Assembly (NCBI RefSeq): GCF_900698935.1 | Contig: NZ_LR217715.1 | Location: 682,001 to 746,000, forward strand | Length of the DNA: 64,000 nucleotides | Source of the DNA: Erwinia_E haradaeae_D | GTDB taxonomy: Bacteria > Pseudomonadota > Gammaproteobacteria > Enterobacterales > Enterobacteriaceae | Direction: 5' to 3' | Part shown: positions 20,900 through 30,420 of the stretch, one piece after another | How positions within the stretch are numbered: position 1 is the stretch's first letter | Layout: every line of letters begins with the position of its first letter | Notes under the pieces: model-generated | The model's database searches: none | What the model saw: only the letters and a program-made list of their open reading frames with translations | What the model was told of the DNA's origin: nothing | Made by a program: the position numbers and the translations under genes

Positions 20900-21796
20900 T
20901 TAAGTATATGCGCTTGCAGAATTTCTATTTTCATCTCTGGTTGCAAAAGGCGCACCAAGACGAACTTGGCTACCTGCCAACAGACTGGAATCTAGTATAA
21001 TCTTACCGGACGAAAATAAAGTAATAACCGTTGAACCCAGTTTAAATCGACCCATCTCATCTCCTTTTCTTAAAGTTATAATATCGCTTTCTGTGTGATT
21101 AACTGGCCAATTCCAACACTTAATAATACCCTGACGCGGTGGTGTCACAGTTCCTGACCAAACAGTCTCAATACTACCGACAATAGTAGCACCAACTAAA
21201 ATCTGTACCATTGGTCCAAAGGGAGTGTCAAAACGACAAATTAAGCGTTCATTGCGTGCAAATAAATTAGGCATACTTGCTCTCATGAGAAAATTAAGCG
21301 CATAAAGATCACCAGGTACATAAATCATCTCACGTAAAATGCCATTGCATGGCATATGGACACGGTGATAATCTTTTGGAGAGAGATAAATAGTCACAAA
21401 CATACCATCTTTAAATAACTCAGTCATAGTGTAATTACCGGCTAGCAAAGATAAAAGAGAATAGGAATGTGCTTTAGCTTGTACAATCTGATCACCCTGA
21501 ATCAATCCCAATTCACTAATTATACCGCTTGCAGGACAAATAAGTAGATTAGAATTACTTTTTACTGGATATAGATCATCACGTAAAGGACGTACAAAAA
21601 ACTCATTAAAAGTATTGTAACTGGCGGTATCAGTCTGCTGAAATTCTTGCATGTCTACTTTATAGTACCAAACAAATGCATCAATTACAGCCTTAGTCAA
21701 CCATCCTAAACGTCTTTCAGCAGCCCATCCAACTAATTCAGTCAAAGCTTTCTTGGGCAAGATATGATTTACAGCGCGTTGAATAAACTCAAACAT
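20900..21796 (-). CDS. psd: phosphatidylserine decarboxylase proenzyme, with altered triad residue
   Basis: Psd decarboxylates phosphatidylserine to phosphatidylethanolamine at the inner membrane, using a pyruvoyl group made by self-cleavage. It has 298 residues (E. coli 322), lacking part of the variable acidic C-terminal tail. The cleavage motif LGST (Gly254-Ser255) and the conserved His147 in DYHRVHMP are present. The aspartate of the family's PADG motif (E. coli Asp90) is replaced: the protein reads CPASGIIS, with Ser90 encoded by AGC at 21527-21529. The start is firm, with a perfect AAGGAGGT ribosome site at 21801-21808, the strongest seen in the window. mscM follows immediately. The rsgA gene that precedes psd in E. 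coli is absent. Confidence 0.96.
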   Translation of the reverse strand: MFEFIQRAVNHILPKKALTELVGWAAERRLGWLTKAVIDAFVWYYKVDMQEFQQTDTASYNTFNEFFVRPLRDDLYPVKSNSNLLICPASGIISELGLIQGDQIVQAKAHSYSLLSLLAGNYTMTELFKDGMFVTIYLSPKDYHRVHMPCNGILREMIYVPGDLYALNFLMRASMPNLFARNERLICRFDTPFGPMVQILVGATIVGSIETVWSGTVTPPRQGIIKCWNWPVNHTESDIITLRKGDEMGRFKLGSTVITLFSSGKIILDSSLLAGSQVRLGAPFATRDENRNSASAYT

Positions 21797-22162
21797 GTTT
21801 ACCTCCTTACATGCAGTAGAATATAGAATTAATTAATAAAGAAAATCATCAAACTTTGATTTATATTAAACTATCAGTAGGTTAAATAACCTAATTTAAC
21901 CTATAAACTATTACATAATTCATCTATATCTGAAGAAAGCAGAAGGCCATGGATAGTCTGTCTTTCTCGATGTCTGGCATGCTTATGCAAATAAGTTAAT
22001 AGAGCCACTGTGCATCCTAAAATGATCTTTCACGTATCATACTATTATCTTTTTATTATTAATTTATTTTTTAATATATATGTTTTATGTTTCATAGGAT
22101 CACAAAACCAGCTATGCTAACTATTTATAGATGATCAATTTTTATATAGATATGGATACACT
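21797..22162. other. gene-free stretch between psd and cysK
   Basis: A 366-base divergent intergenic region. It should contain the promoters of psd and cysK, but no convincing paired -35/-10 is evident. rsgA and orn, the E. coli neighbours of psd, are not present. Confidence 0.55.
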
Positions 22163-23110
22163 ATGAGCCAGATATACTCAGATAACTCTTTCACCATTGG
22201 TCATACCCCCCTTATTCGACTAAACCGCATTGGTAATGGACGAATTTTAGTAAAAGTGGAATCACGCAATCCTAGCTTTAGTGTAAAATGTCGTGTTGGC
22301 GCCAATATGATTTGGGATGCAGAAAAACGTGGTATTCTTCAAAAAGGCATGCAGTTAGTAGAACCCACAAGCGGAAACACAGGCATTGCCTTGGCTTATG
22401 TAGCAGCAGCACGTGGCTATAGATTAACGCTAACTATGCCTGACACAATGAGTATTGAACGCAGAAAGTTATTAAAAGCGTTAGGGGCTAATGTAGTGCT
22501 AACTCAAGGTGAAAAGGGCATGAAAGGTGCTATTAGCAAATCAGAGGAGATTGTCGATAGCCATCCAGAAACATGTATTCTACTACAACAATTCCACAAT
22601 CCAGCAAACCCTGAAATTCACGAAAAAACAACAGGTCCAGAAATCTGGAAAGATTCTGGTGGCAATATAGATGTATTTGTTTCTGGCGTCGGTACTGGTG
22701 GCACTCTCACTGGAGTAAGTAGATATCTTAAAAATATTCAAGGAATAAAAAATCTCGTGTCAGTAGCAGTAGAACCGAGTGATTCTGCGGTAATTTCTCA
22801 AGTGTTAGCAGGCAAAGAAATGAAACCTGGTCCACATAAAATTCAAGGTATTGGAGCCGGATTCATCCCGAATAATCTGGATCTTAATCTTGTAGATCGT
22901 GTAATTATAATCACAAATGAAGAAGCGATTGCCGCTGCACGCTTACTCATGCTGAAAGAAGGCATATTAGCTGGCATATCTTCTGGTGCAGCTCTCGCTG
23001 CTGCACTTAAAATACAAAAAGAGAAAAGTTTTATATCAAAAAATATAGTTGTCGTTCTTCCATCTTCTGGGGAGCGATACCTTTCTACCGCTCTTTTTTC
23101 GGATCTCTGA
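22163..23110 (+). CDS. cysK: cysteine synthase A (O-acetylserine sulfhydrylase)
   Basis: CysK is a PLP enzyme making cysteine from O-acetylserine and sulfide. It has 315 residues against 323 in E. coli. It matches CysK rather than CysM closely (DNSFTIGHTPLIRLNRIGNG at the start, PGPHKIQGIGAGFIP later). The PLP lysine lies in SFSVKCR, the phosphate and substrate loops read TSGNTG and GTGGT, and SSGAALAA lies near the end. The last eight residues of E. coli CysK, after STALFADL, are missing. cysE, its complex partner, is not in the window, and the usual ptsHI-crr neighbours are gone. Confidence 0.98.
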   Translation: MSQIYSDNSFTIGHTPLIRLNRIGNGRILVKVESRNPSFSVKCRVGANMIWDAEKRGILQKGMQLVEPTSGNTGIALAYVAAARGYRLTLTMPDTMSIERRKLLKALGANVVLTQGEKGMKGAISKSEEIVDSHPETCILLQQFHNPANPEIHEKTTGPEIWKDSGGNIDVFVSGVGTGGTLTGVSRYLKNIQGIKNLVSVAVEPSDSAVISQVLAGKEMKPGPHKIQGIGAGFIPNNLDLNLVDRVIIITNEEAIAAARLLMLKEGILAGISSGAALAAALKIQKEKSFISKNIVVVLPSSGERYLSTALFSDL

Positions 23111-24126
23111 TCGAAAGCACACATCTGTATATTTAATTATCACATTCAGATACATGCTTCGTCTTTAATTTTTTTAAAATATACCTAATGTATATCTAAT
23201 ACAAAGATGTTATTTTCATCAACCAGAGTATCTGTATCACTTATGATCAGATACTCAAATATTATTGATCATAATACTACTAAGATAAAATACATGTACT
23301 GTGATTATAAAAAATGTTTTTCATGGTTGCTTTTTTGTTAGAGAACACATAGATATTTATCTTATGTATACTAAGACTCTAATATTTTTATTTATACTAC
23401 GCGTTTAACACAACAATATACATAAAAATATTGAAAAGCCATATACTTTGACGTATGCATAGTTATATACATTATACATTATAATGCGATTATCTTTTTT
23501 AGATACTAATAATACTGCGTGTGTGATTTATCAAAATATTTTTTTATATTGTATATCTACCATTGTAGAGGAAAATAAGTAAGAATATGATAAATTTTCT
23601 ATTAAATTTTTCCACCAAAGATAAAAATATTCAGATTATTTATGCATAGTATAACTATCTTAGTTATAAACGCATACCGTCACACTCAGAGTTACAATAT
23701 CAAAAATATTTATTGATTATAGACATGTATATAAGCACTAGAATATTGAGATGATATTCCACTTAGGTATCTAACATTTCATGATCGTGTACACCGACGA
23801 TTTTTAAAAAAGAAAAAACTTCTCTGCAATTATGTCATCATTAGTCTTTACTTCCTCTATATTATAGGCTTTGTTAAAAGGTGTTGAAGAACATAAAGAT
23901 TATAGAGGAATGTGGAACCGACGCGTGACCACTACATAAGCTAAGAGGGAATATGAAACCTACAGACATAGAGAACATAACACACTGCCAGTGACAAAGC
24001 ACTTTTGTTATGTCGATCATATATTTTTTAAACTCTTTTGATTCATAAATCATTGCAAATACACATGAATAATTCATGAAAATACATCACTTTAATGGCA
24101 ATACGATCTGATATAAAAAATATTTT
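23111..24126. other. gene-free stretch downstream of cysK and the tRNA cluster
   Basis: About 1 kb of AT-rich DNA. In E. coli tufB follows thrT and ptsH follows cysK; neither elongation factor Tu nor HPr can be read in any frame. Short reading frames here carry no family motif. No GC-rich terminator hairpin seen. Confidence 0.6.
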
Positions 24127-24202
24127 TGGTGCTGATACCCAGATTCGAACTGGGGACCTCACCCTTACCAAGGATGTGCTCTACCAACTGAGCTATATCA
24201 GC
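24127..24202 (-). tRNA. thrT: tRNA-Thr (anticodon GGU)
   Basis: The 76-base cloverleaf closely matches E. coli thrT, with the CCA end encoded. The anticodon loop is TTGGTAA. The anticodon stem has a G-U pair where E. coli has C-G. It is last in the thrU-tyrU-glyT-thrT series on the minus strand, preserving the enteric order, but tufB does not follow. Confidence 0.97.
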
Positions 24203-24208
24203 ATCGTA

Positions 24209-24283
24209 TGGAGCGGACAACGGGAATCGAACCCGTATCATCAGCTTGGAAGGCTGATGTAATGTCCATTATACCATGTCCGC
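24209..24283 (-). tRNA. glyT: tRNA-Gly (anticodon UCC)
   Basis: The 75-base cloverleaf has loop CTTCCAA and encoded CCA. The acceptor stem GCGGACA/TGTCCGC shows a compensated G-C to A-U change relative to E. coli glyT, which argues for a functional molecule. Only six bases separate it from thrT, so the two are processed from one transcript. Confidence 0.97.
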
Positions 24284-24535
24284 ATCTAAAAAATACCTAT
24301 CTTGTATATTTCTCTATCTGCAATAACACGTATCTATCTACTGCGAGGATGGGATCATTACACGTTATTTCTTATGCGTATATAAAATAAATAAAAGTCT
24401 TTAATGTTATTAAATTACAAAGCACTGGATTTCGCTTAATATACTCAACTATCAAGATCTTCTATTACATCACTGCATCAATTACTGGAAAGATACTAAA
24501 CTTCAAATCCTGAGTGTCTATTAGAAGTTAAATTG

Positions 24536-24617
<82 letters not shown>

Positions 24618-24628
24618 AATACTCTGAA

Positions 24629-24704
<76 letters not shown>

Positions 24705-24718
24705 ATTAAATACACCTT

Positions 24719-24747
24719 ATTTTAAAAAGACCCTATCTAATATGCAA
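24719..24747 (-). promoter_or_regulatory. predicted promoter of the thrU-tyrU-glyT-thrT cluster
   Basis: On the minus strand, TTGCAT (24747-24742), a 17-base spacer, and TAAAAT (24724-24719). The predicted start is about 8-10 bases before the 5' end of tRNA-Thr(UGU). Position and spacing are good; the match is by eye. Confidence 0.5.
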
Positions 24748-24908
24748 GTAAAATTATTCATTTATCCTAATAAAAATAATTTCTTCTAAACACTTTCTTT
24801 AAATTTCATAATCTTAAAATAATCTATCATTTGCAGTCTATAAAATCTAGTCTCTTCCAATATCTTTTCCATTGATCCTACTTATGTACTGATATATATT
24901 CCAATAAA

Positions 24909-26093
24909 TCATAATCCTAATCCATAAGATAACATATCTTTTTTCAGCTTACCCGCGTGATTTGCTATTATAAATCCCAAATTACGTACCATCGTGAATG
25001 GTAAGCATGTGTGACTAAATGTCAAATTCAATAAATCAATTCCATTTTGCATCAAGTAATTATCTTTTTGCCGTTTTTCTTGATATCTCTGCAAGACCTC
25101 TATCGAAGCCCACTGATCCGAATGTTCACGCGCCTCTCTGAGAACTGTGATTAACGCAGATACATCACGATAGCCAAGATTTACCCCCTGTCCTGCCAGT
25201 GGATGTAGCGTGTGCGCTGCATCACCGACTAATGCTAGCCCAGATAATATATAATGCTTGGCATGACTACGATACAATGGCAGCGTCGTGGTCGCTAATG
25301 GGTTTACTTTGCCAACACGAGAAGGAAAGTGTCTCTGGATTTCTTTTTGCAACTGAGACATAGTTAGTGACTGCAACCTATGAAGCTGCGCTGGTTCATC
25401 ATACCAAACAAGCAAAGCCCAGCGCCCGAAAAGCGGTAAAAAAGCCCGAGGACCAGATGGAGTGAGTTGTTGCCAAGTGCTATCTCCCGGGTTATAACTA
25501 CAATATACACTAATCAGCAGGCAAGATTGCGCATACCTCCAACTATACCAAGTAATATTTACTAATTGTCTTACCTGTGAATATGCACCATCTGCCCCCA
25601 CCACTAACCGTGCCTGTAAATTCTTGCCATTATTTAGGATAAGATTCCAATAATCTTTTCTTTTCTGCAAATCTATTAATCGTGTGTTATAAAAAATAGG
25701 TACTGACTGAGTATATAATTGTTGTGATAATGCATATTTTAATACATGGTTTTCCACCATGTATCCTAATTCAGACAAACCAAGTGACTGAGCATTAAAT
25801 ATAACACGAGCTATCTGATACTCCCAAATTTCCTGTGTACGATAAGGCGCACAGCGCATAATCAGAACACGTGGCCATACTCCTATCTTCTTTAGTAACG
25901 ATACTGAAGCAGCAGTAATAGCCGATATTCGTAAATCGGGATAAGATAGAGGGTTAAATATTGGGGGTGAGGCTGCCTCTAGGACTACCACTTCAAAGCC
26001 ATGCTGCGATAAACCACTAGCTAATGCGGCACCGATCATACCACCACCAACTATGATGATCTCAATGGTGTTTTTATGTCTCTCATGTAGCAT
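24909..26093 (-). CDS. ubiF: 2-octaprenyl-3-methyl-6-methoxy-1,4-benzoquinol hydroxylase
   Basis: UbiF is an FAD monooxygenase that hydroxylates the ubiquinone ring, acting in the peripheral membrane Ubi complex. It has 394 residues (E. coli 391). The ADP-binding VGGGMIGAAL is at the N-terminus, the GADGAYSQVR motif is central, and the second FAD motif GDAAHTLHPLAGQGVNLGYRD is near residue 300. It is closer to UbiF than to UbiH or UbiI, from DPDVRISAI-like and PGDSTWQQLTPSGPRAFLPL segments. Its retention suggests that aerobic ubiquinone-based respiration is kept. It has no E. coli-type neighbours here. Confidence 0.94.
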   Translation of the reverse strand: MLHERHKNTIEIIIVGGGMIGAALASGLSQHGFEVVVLEAASPPIFNPLSYPDLRISAITAASVSLLKKIGVWPRVLIMRCAPYRTQEIWEYQIARVIFNAQSLGLSELGYMVENHVLKYALSQQLYTQSVPIFYNTRLIDLQKRKDYWNLILNNGKNLQARLVVGADGAYSQVRQLVNITWYSWRYAQSCLLISVYCSYNPGDSTWQQLTPSGPRAFLPLFGRWALLVWYDEPAQLHRLQSLTMSQLQKEIQRHFPSRVGKVNPLATTTLPLYRSHAKHYILSGLALVGDAAHTLHPLAGQGVNLGYRDVSALITVLREAREHSDQWASIEVLQRYQEKRQKDNYLMQNGIDLLNLTFSHTCLPFTMVRNLGFIIANHAGKLKKDMLSYGLGL

Positions 26094-27470
26094 TTTTTGT
26101 ATAGCTGCTCACTAATCATATAACTACGTATAACCATGTATGTTATTTATCGTACAGAGTTAACCTATAACCTTTGCGCTACTTTTTGAGTTTATCCACA
26201 TAGGTGGAGCAACGGATTCCCTATAACTGATGCTCATACAAAATATACTATATTTTCTTGAGTCTGATATCTTTTATGAGACATAATTAGAATCCAAAAA
26301 TATGTTGTAATTTTAAATAGTGTATTAGATTTGTTAAATCCGTGAAAGCAAACAAGTGTTGTTCAACAAATCAACTGACTCAATAACTTTTCATAAATAT
26401 AAGTTTTTTCTATCTAGATTCGTGATCCATATACCTTGTATATCTTTCTAGATTATGATTTCCTGTATTCTAATGACGGATAAATAGTAGATTACAGAGC
26501 ATTTATAAACATTCTAAATAATAACCAGTGTATAAAATACATATAAAACCAAACCATTATAGCTTACAAACCCTCTTATCCACTCTAATCCGAATAGATA
26601 GAATCTATTCAAAGCACTAGATCATAGTATCACTATTATAGCATGATGACAAGTCATAATACTTATTATGCATAATTTAGAATAATCATAACAATTAACT
26701 ATGATATATCATCTAACTCAACTATGAGATATGATCTGAAATACCTGACAGAACCTTCGAGAAAAAACCGTGAAAAAATATCAAATAAAGACTATAACTA
26801 TTATATCTATAATATATCTACTTCTGCAATGTATACACGAACATGATGCTAAAAAGCATTATTTATAAAGTATAAAATATAGATCATGGTTGAAGTTATG
26901 CAAGAAGCTAGCCTTAAAGGCTCTACAGTCGATATTATTAAAGATAATGCCATGTAACATACAATCTGTCGAATGTGTTTAATCTCTATTAAAACATTAA
27001 AATTACATAAAAAACCTCATGTGCAAGTATAGATGACTATCATGTATTTATTTGATAATGCAAAATAATCTTTTATATAGTCCATACAAGATTTCTCGGA
27101 TGCATTGCATTCATCCATAGTCTTGTGCACGCAATGTGCCGTATTACGTTTTGTGCAGAAATGAAGTAATCCTGTTGTATGATGCCGAGTCTAAAAAGCA
27201 TATAATACTGTGAAGAAATTGAGCATATGTAATACTACCAATAAAAACCAAAATCATACTCACAGCGATCATATTTTGTTAATAATCAGGTTAAATACAT
27301 ACTAACATTATGATCTGTCGTCATCAAAACACAAATAACATAAAATATTCAGCTCATTACATAAAGTAATAGTATTAAGAATAAAAATGTATCAATATTA
27401 GGAGGAGTGGAAAGCAGCTACAAACGATACAAAAATTATTTAGGGCAAGTCTGATCAGAAGAGATGGAAC
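26094..27470. other. gene-free stretch between ubiF and tmk
   Basis: About 1.4 kb of AT-rich DNA without a coding frame. It contains one perfect DnaA box (TTATCCACA, 26192-26200) and scattered GATC sites that are not obviously enriched (seven counted by eye). No RNA gene or long repeat seen. Confidence 0.6.
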
Positions 27471-28133
27471 ATGAAAGGTAAGTTTATTGTTGTTGAAGGT
27501 TTAGATGGGGCGGGAAAAACCACATCGTCTTATGCAATAGCTGCAGCACTACGGCAAAACGGTGTGGATAAGATTATCCACACCCATGAACCAGGCGGAA
27601 CACCACTTGCAGAAAAACTACGTCAATTAATAAAAAAAGATAAACATCAAAAAGAGCATATCCGATCTCACACCGAGTTATTGATGTTATACGCCGCACG
27701 CATACAACTAGTAGAAAATATCATTAAACCAGCGTTAGCACATGGAACATGGGTTATAGGAGATCGTCATGAACTCTCATCACAAGCATATCAGGGAGGG
27801 GGTCACGGTATTAGACATGATTTTATACGCCGTCTCAAGAAGGAAGTTATGGGTAACTTTGTGCCAGATCTTATCTTGTATCTAGATGTCACCCCTGCAA
27901 TTAGTGTACATAGAATCAAAAAACGCGGAACACCAGACCGTATGGAAACACAGTCATTGCACTTTTTTACCCGCGTGCGTGACTATTATTTAACTATGCT
28001 TAAAAGTAATAATCGCATTAAAAAAATTGATGCCACTCAGTCTCAGGAAAAAATGAATGCAGATTTAAAAGACATCATTACAAAATGGTTTCAAGCGCAG
28101 AAACTAGAAAGCACGAAGATATCCCTCAAATAA
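27471..28133 (+). CDS. tmk: thymidylate kinase
   Basis: Tmk phosphorylates dTMP to dTDP in dTTP synthesis. It has 220 residues (E. coli 213). The P-loop GLDGAGKTT is near residue 9, the DR(H) motif GDRHELSSQAYQGGG carries the substrate-binding arginine, and LYLDVTP precedes the lid region. A short C-terminal extension follows the E. coli end point. A palindrome of two opposed DnaA boxes lies within the gene (27563-27582). In E. coli holB follows; here it is absent. Confidence 0.97.
   Translation: MKGKFIVVEGLDGAGKTTSSYAIAAALRQNGVDKIIHTHEPGGTPLAEKLRQLIKKDKHQKEHIRSHTELLMLYAARIQLVENIIKPALAHGTWVIGDRHELSSQAYQGGGHGIRHDFIRRLKKEVMGNFVPDLILYLDVTPAISVHRIKKRGTPDRMETQSLHFFTRVRDYYLTMLKSNNRIKKIDATQSQEKMNADLKDIITKWFQAQKLESTKISLK
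27563..27582. other. two opposed perfect DnaA boxes inside tmk
   Basis: TGTGGATAA (27563-27571) and TTATCCACA (27574-27582) face each other across two bases, forming a perfect 9-base inverted repeat. Further perfect boxes lie at 26192-26200 and 28618-28626. Binding by DnaA is not shown; the sequence match is exact. Confidence 0.5.
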
Positions 28134-28849
28134 ATGAGTGAATCCGTCGGTCTCTAACCATAATCCGCTTTCAAATATTTACAATAAAGAAGCCTATGTA
28201 ATATGCGAAAAGCTGTCAATGACACCATAAAAATACAGAAATTCTCAGTCAACTCACATCATTTCTATTATATTAGCACTGATCATCATGATAAGTATCA
28301 AAAATATTACTTACATGTAATGACTGTCATATTGAATGTTTCATTAGTAGAGTCAAATCACGATCATAATACAAACTGTAGCTCAAACAGTAAAACAGAG
28401 CTCTTTTAAGTTAATAGATTAACTAGACGTGCAGAGACCCATATATCTCTGATAGCATGATGTAGCCCATTATGAGCATACTCACATATATCTGTGTCTT
28501 ATAACATATCACCGTTGTATAAACAGTACTCATCTATGACGAACTCATAAAATGCCTACATATTTCTGGTTTTTAGCATACGCATTCCTATAATTAATTA
28601 TAGTTGACATAAAAATTTTATCCACAGCAATCACCTTTAAAAAATGATATATAAGTTAAATACAAAATTTAGTATATTGCCTTATGTCAACCACAAGACG
28701 AAATAGAAAATGATGTCTAACTTTTAAAAAATACAAAAAAGACTTCTTAAACACCAATATTCGCATGAATCATCTGTAAGTCCTTAATCTTTAAAACCAT
28801 CTTAATAATTTTCTGATACCAAAAGACACTACTAAGGACACTCTAGAAT
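28134..28849. other. gene-free stretch between tmk and pth
   Basis: About 0.7 kb. A 68-codon open frame at 28203-28409 has no recognisable motif and looks accidental. A perfect DnaA box is at 28618-28626. No trace of holB is readable. Confidence 0.6.
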
Positions 28850-29458
28850 ATGAGTTGCATCAAATTAATTGTTGGCCTAGCAAATCCTGGTGAGAAATAT
28901 ACCACTACTAGACATAATGCTGGAGCTTGGTATGTTTATATGTTGGCTCAACATTACAATCAGATCCTAATAGAAGAAAAAAAATTTTTTGGATATACTG
29001 CATGTTTAAAGATAGGTACATACGATATAAGATTATTAACTCCTACCACTTTTATGAATCATAGTGGAAAATCCGTTGCTTCAATGGCAATGTTTTACAA
29101 GATCCCTGCTCAGGAGATCCTGATAGCACATGACGAACTTCATCTACCACCAGGTGTTGTGAAACTCAAACAAAATGGTAGTCATGGTGGCCATAACGGG
29201 CTTAAAGATATTATTAAAAGTCTGGGTAACGATGCCAGTTTTCATCGGTTACGAATTGGTATTGGACACCCAGAAAACCGCAATAAAGTGGTGGAGTTTG
29301 TCCTTGGCACCCCTTTAGAATCAGAACAACAATGTATCAATAATGCTATTGATAGAGCAATATATTGCACTGAAATCTGGTTTAAAGAAAATCGTCTAAA
29401 AGGGATAAATCAGCTACATAGTATGCAAAAAAATAAGGGTAATACATCCAATAGCTAA
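28850..29458 (+). CDS. pth: peptidyl-tRNA hydrolase
   Basis: Pth frees tRNA from prematurely released peptidyl-tRNA. It has 202 residues (E. coli 194). Catalytic and binding residues are all visible: Asn in LANPG, the catalytic His in TTRHNAGAWY, Asn in FMNHSG, Asp in AHDELHLPPG and Asn in GGHNGLKDI. A short lysine/asparagine-rich tail extends past the E. coli end. It stands alone, with gene-free DNA on both sides. Confidence 0.98.
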   Translation: MSCIKLIVGLANPGEKYTTTRHNAGAWYVYMLAQHYNQILIEEKKFFGYTACLKIGTYDIRLLTPTTFMNHSGKSVASMAMFYKIPAQEILIAHDELHLPPGVVKLKQNGSHGGHNGLKDIIKSLGNDASFHRLRIGIGHPENRNKVVEFVLGTPLESEQQCINNAIDRAIYCTEIWFKENRLKGINQLHSMQKNKGNTSNS

Positions 29459-30414
29459 ATCGATCTCTCACAATAATTAAGTCTCATTAATTTAGAACAG
29501 CTATTATTTCAATAAGTACTATCTTATATTGTGATTCTATAACAGGATGTTATATCAGATCGCTATCATGATAACGATCATAATACTGATCTGCGCTCTC
29601 TAATAAAAAATATCATATATACTACAGAAAGAATGCGATCATCTAAATTATCTTTTAAATATATTATCATATTATCACACTATATGATAAAAATAGGAGT
29701 TATGCTCATTACACGTATCATGAACATATATGCATTATACTCTCATCATATATATCTGAATAGCATAATTATATTTAACATACTTTTATTTTTAATCGCA
29801 CCGTCTACTACATAGTAGATCACACGACAATGAATCATATAATTATCAGTGGACAAGCAATGATTTTATAAGGCAAGATATATAATCGTTTGTGAACACC
29901 TAATACAAAATATGTCGTATAAACAAGGTCCCATACAAAATCAACGAATATCTTCTTTATGTAGTAGGAAAAAAGTATAATACAACGATACCTCTATACA
30001 CAATATATATACGATTTTTAAAGTACATAATAACTTATTTGATAACTACTATTGTGGTATGCAGTTAGAAAAAACAAAAAGAAAGAGCACCACCTCCTAC
30101 TAAACTAGTAAGAGACAACATAAAAGCACTATACACTCACAATATGTATTGTGATTATTTTTGTCATTTTGTAAATGAAGAACAAGGTATGGTAATAACT
30201 ACTAATCGTATTGATATCTTATTTTATAATCTTTTACGTTACTAAAAAGCACCCTTTTAAAATACTAGTAGTCCATACAAGATGGTGTCAGTATCCGTAT
30301 AAAAGGGGACTATAAAATATATTTTAGATATCAAAAAACTACACTAAAAATAAACAACCAGCGTTTTTATATATTATTTTATAACCTCTAACATAATCAC
30401 TTCAATAATATAGG
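29459..30414. other. gene-free stretch between pth and the transporter gene
   Basis: About 0.95 kb, very AT-rich. A 60-codon frame at 29633-29815 is composed mainly of Ile, Tyr and Ser and has no motif. I see nothing functional. Confidence 0.55.
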
Positions 30415-30420
30415 ATGATC

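Noticed and set aside
24208..24390. A 60-codon plus-strand frame beginning MERTTGIEPVSSAWKA
   Set aside because: It runs antisense through the tRNA-Gly gene; this type of peptide is a well-known false protein from tRNA loci.
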